DNA from: Ptiloglossa arizonensis
Lineage: Eukaryota > Arthropoda > Insecta > Hymenoptera > Colletidae
Reading direction: 5' to 3'
NCBI RefSeq assembly: GCF_051014685.1
Contig: NW_027478442.1
Span: forward strand, 310,001-374,000
DNA: 64,000 nt
Position 1 is the stretch's first letter; the number at the start of each line of letters is the position of its first letter. Positions 1-12,377 of the stretch are shown one piece after another. The notes under the pieces are model-generated. The model was not told where the DNA came from. It worked only from the letters and a program-made list of their open reading frames with translations, and did no database searches. Both the position numbers and the translations under genes were made by a program.

Positions 1-140
1 ACTCGAAACCAATAACTACCATGGCCTTGGGGAAAAGTACACACACCATTGCAATGGGGCGAGATTCTACTTTCAGAAGCAACAGGAATTTTTCGAGTTC
101 GTTAATCCGTTCGCGAGGTATGGGAGTTTGAAGTTAAGGA

Positions 141-156
141 ATGGTTGAGAAACCAT
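141..156. other. Monomer dyad: 6 bp stem with GNRA-type loop (exemplar)
   Basis: ATGGTT and AACCAT are perfect reverse complements around the four-base loop GAGA. The element recurs once in most monomers. Loop variants at other sites are GTGA (22955-22970), GGGA (23309-23324) and GCGA (26671-26686). All four fit the GNRA rule and differ only at the second base. Many monomers break one stem pair (for example GCTT for GGTT, or AACAAT for AACCAT). Short dyads are a known feature of centromeric satellites that lack CENP-B boxes. A role in cruciform extrusion or in satellite RNA folding is inference only. Confidence 0.6.
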
Positions 157-157
157 C

Positions 158-165
158 AAAATTTT
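158..165. other. AAAATTTT palindrome (exemplar), monomer AT tract
   Basis: An eight-base self-complementary A/T tract follows the dyad in most monomers and is therefore phased about every 177 bp. Such tracts influence DNA curvature and nucleosome rotational setting. That function is not shown here. Variants read ACAATTTT (with CATCAC upstream) or AAAACTTT and tend to be shared by homologous blocks, so they also serve as block markers. Confidence 0.5.
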
Positions 166-531
166 CGCAAGTGTGATACTCGAAACCAATAAGTGGAATG
201 GCCTAGGGGAAAGCTACACACACCATAGTAATGGGGCGAGTTTCTACTTTCAGATGCAACAGGAATTCCTCGAGTTCGTCAATCCGTTCGCGAAATACGG
301 GAGTTTGAAGTTAAGGAATGGTTGAGAGACCATCACAATTTTCGCAAGTCTGATACTCGAAACCAATAACTACAATGGCCTGGGGGAAAAATACACATAC
401 CTTTGCAATCGGGCGAGTTTCAATTTTCAGATGCAACAGGAATTTCCCGAGATCGTCAATCCGTTCGCGAGATATGGGAGTTTGAAGTTGAGGAATGGTT
501 GAGAAACCATCAACATTTTCGCAATTCTGAT

Positions 532-708
532 GCTAGAAACGAATAACTGGAATGACCTAGGGGAAAAGTACACACACCATTGTAATCGGTCGACCTTCTG
601 CTTTCAGATGCAACAGGACATAATCGAGTTCGTCAATCCGTTCGCGAGATATGGGAGTTTGAAGTTAAGGAATGGTTGAGAGACCATCACAATTTTCGCA
701 AGTCTGAT
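532..708 (+). repeat. SalI-type monomer subfamily (exemplar)
   Basis: A distinct monomer subtype begins GATGCTAGAAACGAATAAC, continues AATGACCTAGG, carries GTCGAC (SalI, here 589-594) where the majority has GGGCGAG, and has AGGACATAATCGAG or AGGAAATAATCGAG in place of GGAATTTCTCGAG. Members recur singly between other types throughout domains I, III, IV and the right edge (for example 3.54, 7.6, 28.1, 31.5, 43.7 and 63.9 kb). They are rare in the 15.7-26.3 kb core. Some carry ATATGGAATTTG instead of ATATGGGAGTTTG, which shortens the monomer by one base. The shared set of linked changes shows a single ancestor spread by block amplification. Confidence 0.8.
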
Positions 709-1430
709 ACTCGAAACCAATAACTACTATGGCCTGGGGGAAAAATACACATACCTTTGCAATCGGGCGAGTTTCTGGTTTCAGATGCAACAGGAATTTC
801 TCGAGTTCGTCAATCCGTTCGCGAGATATGGGAGTTTGAAGTTAAGGAATTATTGAGAAACCATCAAAATTTTCGCAAGTCTGATACTCGAATCCAATAA
901 CTACTATGGCCTAGGGCAAAAATACACATACCGTTGTAATCGGGCGAGTTTCTACTTTCAGATGTAACAGGAATTTCTCGAGTTCGTCAATCCGTTCGCG
1001 AGATATGGGAGTTTGAAGTTAAGGAATGGTTGAGACTTCATCACAATTTTCGCAAGTCTGATACTCGAAACCAATAAATACTATGGCCTGGGGGAAAAAT
1101 ACGCATACCTTTGCAATCGGGCGAGTTTATACTTTCAGATGCAACAGGAATTTTTCGAGTTCGTCAATCCGTTCGCGAGATATGGGAGTTTGAATTTGTG
1201 GAATGGTTGAGAAACCATCAAAATTTTCGCAAGTCTGATGCTAGAAACGAATAACTGGAATGACCTAGGTGAAAGTACACACAACATTGTAATCGGTCGA
1301 CCTTGTGTTTTCAGATGCAACAGGACATAATCGAGTTCGTCAATCCGTTCGCGAGATATGGGAGTTTGAAGTTGAGGAATGGTTGAGAGACCATCACAAT
1401 TTTCGCAAGTCTGATACTCGAAACCAATAA
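709..1430 (+). repeat. Monomers between block S and domain I repeats
   Basis: Ordinary head-to-tail monomers, including one with TTCAGATGTAACAGG (about 960) whose counterpart lies near 40.94 kb and a SalI-type monomer near 1.24 kb. The run from about 0.71 to 1.43 kb parallels 40.5-41.24 kb, where the same order of types follows a block S copy. No non-satellite sequence is present. Confidence 0.7.
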
Positions 1431-2122
1431 CTACAAAGGCTTAGGGGAAAAATTCACATACCGTTGTAATCGGAGGAGTTTCTGCTTTCAGATGCAACAG
1501 GAGTTTCTCGTGTTCGTCAATCAGTTCGCGAGATATGGGAGTTTGAAATTAAGGAATGGTTGAGAAACAATCACAATTTTCGCAAGTCTGATACTCGAAA
1601 CCAATAACTACAAAGGCTTAGGGGAAAAATACACATACCGTTGTAATCGGAGGAGTTTCTTCTTCCAGATGCAACCGGAATTTCTCGTGTTCGTCAATGC
1701 GTTGGCGAGGTATCGGAGTTTGAATTTGAGGAATGGTTGAGAAACCATCAAAATTTTCGCAATTCTGATGCTAGAAACGAATAACTGGAATGACCTAGGG
1801 GAAAGTACACACAACATTGTAATCGGTCGACCTTGTGTTTTCAGATGCAACAGGACATAATCGAGTTCGTCAATCCGTTCGCGAGATATGGGAGTTTGAA
1901 GTTGAGGAATGGTTGAGAGACCATCACAATTTTCGCAAGTCTGATACTCGAAACCAATAACTACAAAGGCTTAGGGGAAAAATTCACATACCGTTGTAAT
2001 CGGAGGAGTTTCTTCTTCCAGATGCAACCGGAATTTCTCGTGTTCGTCAATGCGTTGGCGAGGTATCGGAGTTTGAAGTTAAGGAATGGTTGAGAAACCA
2101 TCAAAATTTTCGCAAGTCTGGT

Positions 2123-3007
2123 ACTCAAAACCAATAACTACAAAGCCCCAGGGGAAAAATACATATACCTTTGTAATCGGGCGAGTTTCTACTTTCCGGT
2201 GCAACAGGAAATAATCGAGTTCGTCAATCCGTTCGCGAGATATGGGAGTTTGAAGTTAAGGAATGCTTGAGAAACCACCAAAGTTTTCGCAAGTCTGATA
2301 CTCGAATCCAATAACTACAATGGCCTAGGGCAAAAATACACATACCATTGTAATCGGGCGAGTTTCTACTTTCAGATCCAACAGGAATTTCTCGAGTTCG
2401 TCAATCCGTTCGCGAGATATGGAAGTTTGAATTTAAGGAATGGTTGAGAAACCATCAAAATTTTCGCAATTCTGATACTCGAAACCAATAGCTACTATGG
2501 CCTAGGGCAAAAATACACATACCGTTGTAATCGGACGAGATTCTGGTTTCAGATGCAACAGGAATTTCTCGAGTTCGTCAATCCGTTCGCGAGATATGGG
2601 AGTATGAAGTTACGGAATGGTTGAGAAACCATCAAAACTTTCGCTGGTCTGATACTCGAAACCAATAACTACAAAGGCCTCGGGGAAAAATACACATACC
2701 TTTGCAATCGGGCGAGTTTCTACTTTCAGATGCAGCAGGAATTTCTCGAGCTCGTCAATCCGTTCGCGAGATATGGGAGTTTGAAGTTAAGGAATGGTTG
2801 AGAAACCATCAAAATTTTCGCAAGTCTGATACTCGAAACCAATAACTACAATGGCCTAGGGGAAAAATACACATAGCATTGTAATCGGGGGAGTTTCTAT
2901 TTTCAGATGCAGCAGGAATTTCTCGAGCTCGTCAATCCGTTCGCGAGATATGGGAGTTTGAAGTTAAGGGATGGTTGAGAAACCATCAAAATTTTCGCAA
3001 GTCTGAT
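2123..3007 (+). repeat. Pentamer block ABCDE, copy 1
   Basis: Five diagnostic monomers in order. A: GGTACTCAAAACC and AAAGCCCCAGG. B: CTCGAATCC and CAGATCCAACAGG. C: AATAGCTACTATGG and GAGATTCTGG, ending GGGAGTATGAAGTTACGG. D: CGCTGGTCTG and GGCCTCGGGG. E: CACATAGCATTG and CGGGGGAG. Further copies start at 6015, 10965, 41927, 46878, 52182 and 54656, and shortened ones at 33610 and 38742. Confidence 0.85.
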
Positions 3008-4244
3008 ACTCGAAACCAATAACTACTATGGCCTAGGGCAAAAATACACATACCGTTGTAATCGGACGAGTTTCTGGTTTCAGATACAACAGGAATTTAT
3101 CGAGTTAGTAAATCCGTTCGCGAGATATGGGAGTTTGAAATTAAGGAACGGTTGAGAAACCATCAAAACTTTCGCTGGTCTGATACTCGAAACCAATAAC
3201 TACAAAGGCATAGGGGCAAAATACACATACCGTTGTAATCGGGAGAGTTTCTTCTTCCAGATGCAACCGGAATTTCTCGTGTTCGTCAATCAGTTCGCGG
3301 TATATGGGAGTTTGAAATTAAGGAATGGTTGAGAAACAATCACAATTTTCGCAAGTCTGATACTCGAAACCAATAACTGCTATGGCCTAGGGGAAAAATA
3401 CGCATACCTTTGTAATCGGGCAAGTTTCTGCTTTCAGATGCAACAGGAACATCTCGAGTTCGCCAATCCGTTCGCGAGATATTGGAGTTTGAAGTTAAGG
3501 AATGGTTGAGAAACCATAAAATTTTCGCAATTCTGATGCTAGAAACGAATAACTGGAATGACCTAGGGGAAAAGTACACACACCACTGTAATCGGTCGAC
3601 TTTCTGCTTTCAGATGCAAAAGGAAATAATCGAGTTCGTCAATCCGTTCGCGAGATATGGAATTTGAAGTTAAGGAATGCTTGAGAAACCATCAAAATTT
3701 TCGCAAGTCTGATACTCGAAACCAATAACTACAAAGGCTTAGGGGAAAAATTCACATACCGTTGTAATCGGAGGAGTTTCTTCTTCCAGATGCAACCGGA
3801 ATTTCTCGTGTTCGTCAATCAGTTCGCGAGATATGGGAGTTTGAAATTAAGGAACGGTTGAGAAACAATCACAATTTTCGCAAGTCTGATACTCGAAACC
3901 AATAACTACTATGGCCTAGGGGAAAAATACGCATACCTTTGTAATCGGGCGAGTTTCTACTTTCAGATGCAACAGGAATTTCTCGAGCTCGTCAATCCGT
4001 TCGCGAGATATGGAAGTTTGAAATTAAGGAACGGTTGAGAAACAATCACAATTTTCGCAAGTCTGATACTCGAAACCAATAAATACTGTGGCCTAGGGGA
4101 AAAATACACATACCTTTGTAATCGGGCGAGTTTCTACATTCAGATGCAGCAGGAATTTCTCGAGCTCGTCAATCCGTTCGCGAGATATGGGAGTTTGAAA
4201 TTAAGGAACGGTTGAGAAACAATCACAATTTTCGCAAGTCTGAT

Positions 4245-4775
4245 ACTCGAAACCAATAACTACAATGGCCTAGGGGAAAAATACACGTAGCATTGTAATC
4301 GGGGGAGTTTCTATTTTCACATGCAACAGAAATTTTTCGGATTCGTCAATCCGTTCGCGAGATATGGGAGTTTGAAGTTAAGGAATGGTTGAGAAACCAT
4401 CAAAATTTTCGCAAGTCTGATACTCGAAACCAATAACTACAATGGCCTAGGGGAAAAATACACGTAGCATTGTAATCGGGGGAGTTTCTATTTCCAGATG
4501 CAACAGAAATTTTTCGGATTCGTCAATCCATTCGCCAGATATGGGAGTTTGAAGTTAAGGAATGGTTGAGAAACCATCAAAATTTTCGCAAGTCTGATAC
4601 GCGAAACCAATAACTACAATGGCCTAGGGGAAAAAAACACATAGCATTGTAATCGGGGGAGTATCTATTTTCAGATCCAACAGAAATTTTTCGGATTCGT
4701 CAATCCGTTCGCGAGATATGGGAGTTTGAAGTTAAGGAATGGTTGAGAAACCATCAAAACTTTCGCAATTCTGAT
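4245..4775 (+). repeat. Local triplication of one monomer type
   Basis: Three consecutive monomers (starting 4245, 4422, 4599) share CACGTAGCATTG or CACATAGCATTG, CGGGGGAGT and AGAAATTTTTCGGATTCG. At the homologous places near 9.55 and 13.62 kb only one such monomer is present before the TTGAATGACC monomer. This is a simple in-register expansion from one to three, or the reverse. Confidence 0.75.
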
Positions 4776-4952
4776 ACTAGAAACGAATAACTTGAATGAC
4801 CTAGGGGAAAAGTATACACACCATTGTAATCGGACGACTTTCTAATTTCAGATGCAACAGGAAATAATCCAGTTCGTCAATCCGTTCGCGAGATATGGGA
4901 GTTTGAATTTAAGGAATAATTGAGAAACCATCAAAATTTTCGCAAGTCTGAT

Positions 4953-5129
4953 ACTCGAAACCAATAACTACTATGGCCTAGGGCAAAAATACACACACCG
5001 TTGTCATCGGACGAGTTTCTGGTTTCAGATGCAACAGGAATTTATCGAGTTCGTAAATCGGTTCGCGAGATATGGGAGTTTGAAATTAAGGAATGGTTGA
5101 GAAACCATCACAATTTTCGCCAGTCTGAT
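4953..5129 (+). repeat. Chimeric monomer, crossover junction
   Basis: The left part matches the monomer near 9.9-10.0 kb (GAATTTATCGAGTTCG, then TAAATCGGTTCGCG). The right part matches the following monomer near 10.2 kb (CATCACAATTTTCGCCAG, leading into CCAATCACTAC). The offset between the copies changes from 4950 to 5127 bp here, exactly one monomer. Loss of one unit by in-register unequal crossover is the simplest reading. Confidence 0.75.
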
Positions 5130-6014
5130 ACTCGAAACCAATCACTACTAAGGCCTACGGGAAAAATACACATACCTTTGCAATCGGGCGAGTTTCTACT
5201 TTCAGATGCAACAGGAATTTCTCGAGCTCGTCAATCCGTTCGCGAGATATGGGAGTTTGAAATTAAGAAAAGGTTGAGAAACAATCACAATTTTCGCAAG
5301 TCTGATACTCGAAACCAATAACTACTGTGGCCTAGGGGAAAAATACACATACCTTTGTAATCGGGCGAGTTTCTACTTTCAGATGCAACAGGAATTTCTC
5401 GAGTTCGTCAATCCGTTCGCGAGATATGGGAGTTTGAAGTTAAGGAATGGTTGAGAAATCATCAAAATTTTCGCAAGTCTGATACTCGAAACCAATAACT
5501 ACAAAGGCCTAGGGGAAAAATACACATACCTTTGTAATCGGGCGAGTTTCTACTTTCAGATGCAACAGGAATTTCTCGAGCTCGTCAATCCGTTCGCGAG
5601 ATATGGATGTTTGAAACTAAGGAACGGTTGAGAATCCATAAAAATTTTCGCAAGTCTGATACTCGAAACCAATAACTACAAAGGCTTAGGGGAAAAATTC
5701 ACATACCGTTGTAATCGGAGGAGTTTCTGCTTTCAGATGGAACAGGAGTTTCTCGTGTTCGTCAATCAGTTCGCGAGATATGGGAGTTTGAAATTAAGGA
5801 ATGGTTGAGAAACAATCACAATTTTCGCAAGTCTGATACTCGAAACCAATAACTACAAAGGCTTAGGGGAAAAATACACATACCGTTGTAATCGGAGGAG
5901 TTTCTTCTTCCAGATGCAACCGGAATTTCTCGAGCTCGTCAATCCGTTCGCGAGATATGGGAGTTAGAAGTTAAGGAATGGTTGAGAAACCATCAAAATT
6001 TTCGCAAGTCTGGT

Positions 6015-6899
6015 ACTCAAAACCAATAACTACAAAGCCCCAGGGGAAAAATACACATACCTTTGTAATCGGGCGAGTTTCTACTTTCCGGTGCAACAGG
6101 AAATAATCGAGTTCGTCAATCCGTTCGCGAGATATGGGAGTTTGAAGTTAAGGAATGCTTGAGAAACCATCAAAATTTTCGCAAGTCTGATACTCGAATC
6201 CAATAACTACAATGGCCTAGGGCAAAAATACACATACCATTGTAATCGGGCGAGTTTCTACTTTCAGATCCAACAGGAATTTCTCGAGTTCGTCAATCCG
6301 TTCGCGAGATATGGAAGTTTGAAGTTAAGGAATGGTTGAGAAACCATCAAAATTTTCGCAATTCTGATACTCGAAACCAATAGCTACTATGGCCTAGGGC
6401 AAAAATACACATACCGTTGTAATCGGACGAGATTCTGGTTTCAGATGCAACAGGAATTTCTCGAGTTCGTCAATCCGTTCGCGAGATATGGGAGTATGAA
6501 GTTACGGAATGGTTGAGAAACCATCAAAACTTTCGCTGGTCTGATACTCGAAACCAATAACTACAAAGGCCTCGGGGAAAAATACACATACCTTTGCAAT
6601 CGGGCGAGTTTCTACTTTCAGATGCAGCAGGAGTTTCTCGAGCTCGTCAATCCGTTCGCGAGATATGGGAGTTTGAAGTTAAGGAATGGTTGAGAAACCA
6701 TCAAAATTTTCGCAAGTCTGATACTCGAAACCAATAACTACAATGGCCTAGGGGAAAAATACACATAGCATTGTAATCGGGGGAGTTTCTATTTTCAGAT
6801 GCAGCAGGAATTTCTCGAGCTCGTCAATCCGTTCGCGAGATATGGGAGTTTGAAGTTAAGGGATGGTTGAGAAACCATCAAAATTTTCGCAAGTCTGAT
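6015..6899 (+). repeat. Pentamer block ABCDE, copy 2
   Basis: All five monomers A to E are present in order and nearly identical to copy 1, 3892 bp (22 monomers) downstream. The flanks also match copy 1, so the duplication is larger than the pentamer. Confidence 0.85.
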
Positions 6900-9800
6900 A
6901 CTCGAAACCAATAACTACTATGGCCTAGGGCAAAAATACACATACCGTTGTAATCGGACGAGTTTCTGGTTTCAGATACAACAGGAATTTATCGAGTTCG
7001 TAAATCCGTTCGCGAGATATGGGAGTTTGAAATTAAGGAACGGTTGAGAAACCATCAAAACTTTCGCTGGTCTGATACTCGAAACCAATAACTACAAAGG
7101 CTTAGGGGCAAAATACAAATACCGTTGTAATCGGGAGAGTTTCTTCTTCCAGATGCAACCGGAATTTCTCGTGTTCGTCAATCAGTTCGCGAGATATGGG
7201 AGTTTGAAATTAAGGAATGGTTGAGAAACCATCACAATTTTCGCAAGTCTGATACTCGAAACCAATAACTACAAAGGCCTAGGGGAAAATACACATACCG
7301 CTGTAATCGGAGGAGTTTCTGCTTTCAGATGCAACAGGAGTTTCTCGTGTTCGTCAATCAGTTCGCGAGATATGGGAGTTTGAAATTAAGGAATGGTTGA
7401 GAAACAATCACAATTTTCGCAAGTCTGATACTCGAAACCAATAACTACTATGGCCTAGGGGAAAAAAACGCATACCTTTGTAATCGGGCAAGTTTCTACT
7501 TTCAGATGCAACAGGAACATCTCGAGTTCGCCAATCCGTTCGCGAGATATGGGAGTTTGAAGTTAAGGAATGGTTGAGAAACCATAAAATTTTCGCAATT
7601 CTGATGCTAGAAACGAATAACTGGAATGACCTAGGGGAAAAGTACACACACCACTGTAATCGGTCGACTTTCTGCTTTCAGATGCAACAGGAAATAATCG
7701 AGTTCGTCAATCCGTTCGCGAGATATGGAATTTGAAGTTAAGGAATGCTTGAGAAACCATCAAAATTTTCGCAAGTCTGATACTCGAAACCAATAACTAC
7801 AAAGGCTTAGGGGAAAAATTCACATACCGTTGTAATCGGAGGAGTTTCTTCTTCCAGATGCAACCGGAATTTCTCGTGTTCGTCAATCAGTTCGCGAGAT
7901 ATGGGAGTTTGAAATTAAGGAACGGTTGAGAAACAATCACAATTTTCGCAAGTCTGATACTCGAAACCAATAACTACTATGGCCTAGGGGAAAAATACGC
8001 ATACCTTTGTAATCGGGCGAGTTTCTACTTTCAGATGCAACAGGAATTTCTCGTGCTCGTCAATCCGTTCGCGAGATATGGAAGTTTGAAATTAAGGAAC
8101 GGTTGAGAAACAATCACAATTTTCGCAAGTCTGATACTCGAAACCAATAACTGCTGTGGCCTAGGCGAAAAATACACATACCTTTGTAATCGGACGAGTT
8201 TCTACATTCAGATGCAGCAGGAACATCTCGAGTTCGCCAATCCTTTCGCGAGATATGGGAGTTTGAAGTTAAGGAATGGTTGAGAAACCATAAAATTTTC
8301 GCAATTCTGATGCTAGAAACGAATAACTGGAATGACCTAGGGGAAAAGTACACACACCACTGTAATCGGTCGACTTTCTGCTTTCAGATGCAACAGGAAA
8401 TAGTCGAGTTCGTCAATCCGTTCGCGAGATACGGAGTTTGAAGTTAAGGAATGGTTGAGAAACCATCAAAATTTTCGCAAGTCTGATACTCGAAACCAGT
8501 AACTACAAAGGCTTAGGGGAAAAATACACATACCGTTGTAATCGGGAGAGTTTCTTCTTCCAGATGCAACCGGAATTTCTCGTGTTCGTCAATCCGTTCG
8601 CGAGATATGGGATTTTGAAGATAAGGAATGGTTGAGAAACCGTCAAAATTTTCGCAAGTCTGATACTCGAAACCAATAACTACAAAGGCCTCGGGGAAAA
8701 ATACACATACCTTTGCAATCGGGCGAGTTTCTACTTTCAGATGCAACAGGAATTTCTCGAGCTCGTCAATCCGTTCGCGAGATATGGGAGTTTGAAATTA
8801 AGGAAAGGTTGAGAAACAATCACAATTTTCGCAAGTCTGATACTCTAAACCAATAACTACTGTGGCCTAGGGGAAAAATACGCATACCTTTGTAATCGGG
8901 CGAGTTTCTACTTTCAGATGCAACAGGAATTTCTCGATTTCGTCAATCCGTTCGCGAGATATGGGAGTTTGAAGTTAAGGAATGGTTGAGAAACCATCAA
9001 AATTTTCGCAAGTCTGATACTCGAAACCAATAACTACAAAGGCCTAGGGGAAAAATACACATACCTTTGTAATCGGGCGAGTTACTACTTTCAGATGCAA
9101 CAGGAATTTCTCGAGCTCGTCAATCCGTTCGCGAGATATGGAAGTTTGAAATTAAGGAATGTTTGAGAAACAATCACAATTTTCGCAAGTCGGATACTCG
9201 AAACCAATACTACTGTGGCCTAGGGGAAAAATACACTTACCTTTGTAATTGGGCGAGTTTCTACTTTCAGATGCAACAGGAATTTCTCGAGTATGTCACT
9301 CCGTTCGCGAGATATGGGAGTTTGAAGTTAAGGAATGGTTGAGAAACCGTCAAAATTTTCGCAAGTCTGATACTCGAAACCAATAACTACAAAGGCCTCG
9401 GGGAAAAATACACATACCTTTGCAATCGGGCGAGTATCTACTTTCAGATGCAGCAGGAATTTCTCGAGCTCGTCAATCCGTTCGCGAGATATGGGAGTTT
9501 GAAATTAAGGAACGGTTGAGAAACAATCACAATTTTCGCAAGTCTGATACTCGAAACCAATTTCTACAATGGCCTAGGGGAAAAATACACGTAGCATTGT
9601 AATCGGGGGAGTTTCTATTTTCAGATGCAACAGAAATTTTTCGGATTCGTCAATCCGTTCGCGAGATATGGGAGTTTGAAGTTAAGGAATGGTTGAGAAA
9701 CCATCAAAACTTTCGCAATTCTGATACTAGAAACGAATAACTTGAATGACCTAGGGGAAAAGTACACACACCATTGTAATCGGACGACTTTCTAATTTCA

Positions 9801-10787
9801 GATGCAACAGGAAATAATCCAGTTCGTCAATCCGTTCGCGAGATATGGGAGTTTGAAGTTAAGGAATAATTGAGAAACCATCAAAATTTTCGCAAGTCTG
9901 ATACTCGAAACCAATAACTACTATGGCCTAGGGCAAAAATACACATACCGTTGTAATCGGACGAGTTTCTGGTTTCAGATGCAACAGGAATTTATCGAGT
10001 TCGTAAATCGGTTCGCGAGGTATGGGAGTTTGAAATTAAGGAACGGTTGAGAAACCATCAAAACTTTCGCTGGTCTGATACTCGAAACCAATAACTACAA
10101 AGGCTTAGGGGCAAAATACACATACCGTTGTAATCGGGAGAGTTTCTTCTTCCAGATGCAACCGGAATTTCTCGTGTTCGCTAATCCGTTCGCGAGATAT
10201 GGGAGTTTGAAATGAAGGAATGGTTGAGAAACCATCACAATTTTCGCCAGTCTGATACTCGAAACCAATCACTACAAAGGCCTACGGGAAAAATACACAT
10301 ACCTTTGCAATCGGGCGAGTTTCTACTTTCAGATGCAACAGGAATTTCTCGAGCTCGTCAATCCGTTCGCGAGATATGGGAGCTTGAAATTAAGAAAAGG
10401 TTGAGAAACAATCACAATTTTCGCAAGTCTGATACTCGAAACCAATAACTACTGTGGCCTAGGGGAAAAATACACATACCTTTGTAATCGGGCGAGTTTC
10501 TACTTTCAGATGCAACAGGAATTTCTCGAGTTCGTCAATCCGTTCGCGAGATATGGGAGTTTGAAGTTAAGGAATGGTTGAGAAATCATCAAAATTTTCG
10601 CAAGTCTGATACTCGAAACCAATAACTACAAAGGCCTAGGGGAAAAATACACATACCTTTGTAATCGGGCGAGTTTCTACTTTCAGATGCAACAGGAATT
10701 TCTCGAGCTCGTCAATCCGTTCGCGAGATATGGATGTTTGAAACTAAGGAACGGTTGAGAATCCATAAAAATTTTCGCAAGTCTGAT

Positions 10788-10964
10788 ACTCGAAACCAAT
10801 AACTACAAAGGCTTAGGGGAAAAATTCACATACCGTTGTAATCGGAGGAGTTTCTTCTTCCAGATGCAACCGGAATTTCTCGAGCTCGTCAATCCGTTCA
10901 CGAGATATGGGAGTTAGAAGTTAAGGAATGGTTGAGAAACCATCAAAATTTTCGCAAGTCTGGT
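10788..10964 (+). repeat. Chimeric monomer, crossover junction
   Basis: The left half (AAATTCACATACC) matches the monomer at about 5.66 kb. The right half (TTCTTCTTCCAG, ATATGGGAGTTAGAAG) matches the next one at about 5.84 kb. The offset falls from 5127 to 4950 bp across it, so one monomer was lost. Confidence 0.75.
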
Positions 10965-11848
10965 ACTCAAAACCAATAACTACAAAGCCCCAGGGGAAAA
11001 ATACACATACCTTTGTAATCGGGCGAGTTTCTACTTTCCGGTGCAACAGGAAATAATCGAGTTCGTCAATCCGTTCGCGAGATATGGAATTTGAAGTTAA
11101 GGAATGCTTGAGAAACCATCAAAATTTTCGCAAGTCTGATACTCGAAACCAGTAACTACAAAGGCTTAGGGGAAAAATTCACATACCGTTGTAATCGGAG
11201 GAGTTTCTTCTTCCAGATGCAACCGGAATTTCTCGTGTTCGTCAATCCGTTCGCGAGATATGGAAGTTTGAAGTTAAGGAATGGTTGAGAAACCATCAAA
11301 ATTTTCGCAATTCTGATACTCGAAACCAATAGCTACTATGGCCTAGGGCAAAAATACACATACCGTTGTAATCGGACGAGATTCTGGTTTCAGATGCAAC
11401 AGGAATTTCTCGAGTTCGTCAATCCGTTCGCGAGATATGGGAGTATGAAGTTACGGAATGGTTGAGAAACCATCAAAACTTTCGCTGGTCTGATACTCGA
11501 AACCAATAACTACAAAGGCCTCGGGGAAAAATACACATACCTTTGCAATCGGGCGAGTTTCTACTTTCAGATGCAGCAGGAATTTCTCGAGCTCGTCAAT
11601 CCGTTCGCGAGATATGGGAGTTTGAAGTTAAGGAATGGTTGAGAAACCATCAAAATTTTCGCAAGTCTGATACTCGAAACCAATAACTACAATGGCCTAG
11701 GGGAAAAATACACATAGCATTGTAATCGGGGGAGTTTCTATTTTCAGATGCAGCAGGAATTTCTCGAGCTCGTCAATCCGTTCGCGAGATATGGGAGTTT
11801 GAAGTTAAGGAATGGTTGAGAAACCATCAAAATTTTCGCAAGTCTGAT
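10965..11848 (+). repeat. Pentamer block, copy 3, with monomer B replaced
   Basis: A, C, D and E match copy 2 at a 4950 bp offset. The second monomer (11141-11317) is not B. It has CCAGTAACTAC, AAATTCACATACC and TTCTTCTTCCAG, like the monomer that starts at 12378. C resumes at 11318, so the swap left the register unchanged. Confidence 0.8.
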
Positions 11849-12202
11849 ACTCGAAACCAATAACTACTATGGCCTAGGGCAAAAATACACATACCGTTGT
11901 AATCGGACGAGTTTCTGGTTTCAGATACAACAGGAATTTATCGAGTTCGTAAATCCGTTCGCGAGATATGGGAGTTTGAAATTAAGGAACGGTTGAGAAA
12001 CCATCAAAACTTTCGCTGGTCTGATACTCGAAACCAATAACTACAAAGGCTTAGGGGCAAAATACACATACCGTTGTAATCGGGAGAGTTTCTTCTTCCA
12101 GATGCAACCGGAATTTCTCGTGTTCGTCAATCAGTTCGCGAGATATGGGAGTTTGAAATTAAGGAATGGTTGAGAAACCATCACAATTTTCGCAAGTCTG
12201 AT

Positions 12203-12377
12203 ACTCGAAACCAATAACTACAAAGGCCTAGGGGAAAATACACATACCGTTGTAATCGGAGGAGTTTCTGCTTTCAGATGCAACAGGAAATAATCGAGTT
12301 CGTCAATCCGTTCGCGAGATATGGAATTTGAAGTTAAGGAATGCTTGAGAAACCATCAAAATTTTCGCAAGTCTGAT
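12203..12377 (+). repeat. Chimeric monomer, three-unit loss junction
   Basis: The left part matches the 7.26 kb monomer (GGGGAAAATACACATACCG). The right part switches to the SalI-type tail (GGAAATAATCGAG, ATATGGAATTTG) found near 7.69 kb. The offset to the upstream copy falls from 4950 to about 4420 bp, three monomers. Its own length is 175 bp. Confidence 0.7.

Larger units (their letters stand above)
1..708 (+). repeat. Block S, copy 1 (four monomers)
   Basis: Four ordered monomer types define this block. M1 has ACCATGG, CAGAAGCAACAGG and TTTTTCGAG. M2 has AAGTGG, AAAGCTACAC and CGAAATACGGG. M3 has CCTGGGGG and TTTGCAATC. M4 is the SalI type with GGACATAATC. The same order recurs at 27594 and 29541 with nearly identical sequence, and in shortened form at 34850 and 39982. 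The block is followed by an ACTACTATGGCCTGGGGG monomer (from 709), as in the later copies. Confidence 0.85.

Noticed and set aside
929..945. CENP-B box-like match TACCGTTGTAATCGGGC
   Set aside because: Spacing fits the NTTCGNNNNANNCGGGN pattern, but only 7 of 9 core bases match (ACCG in place of TTCG). About half a match this good is expected by chance per monomer on two strands, and many monomers have ACCATTG or ACCTTTG instead.
5001..5321. 106-codon frame as a candidate gene
   Set aside because: It spans the chimeric monomer at 4953-5129 and is open only because of local substitutions. The related frames at 10212 and 62748 end or begin at different places.
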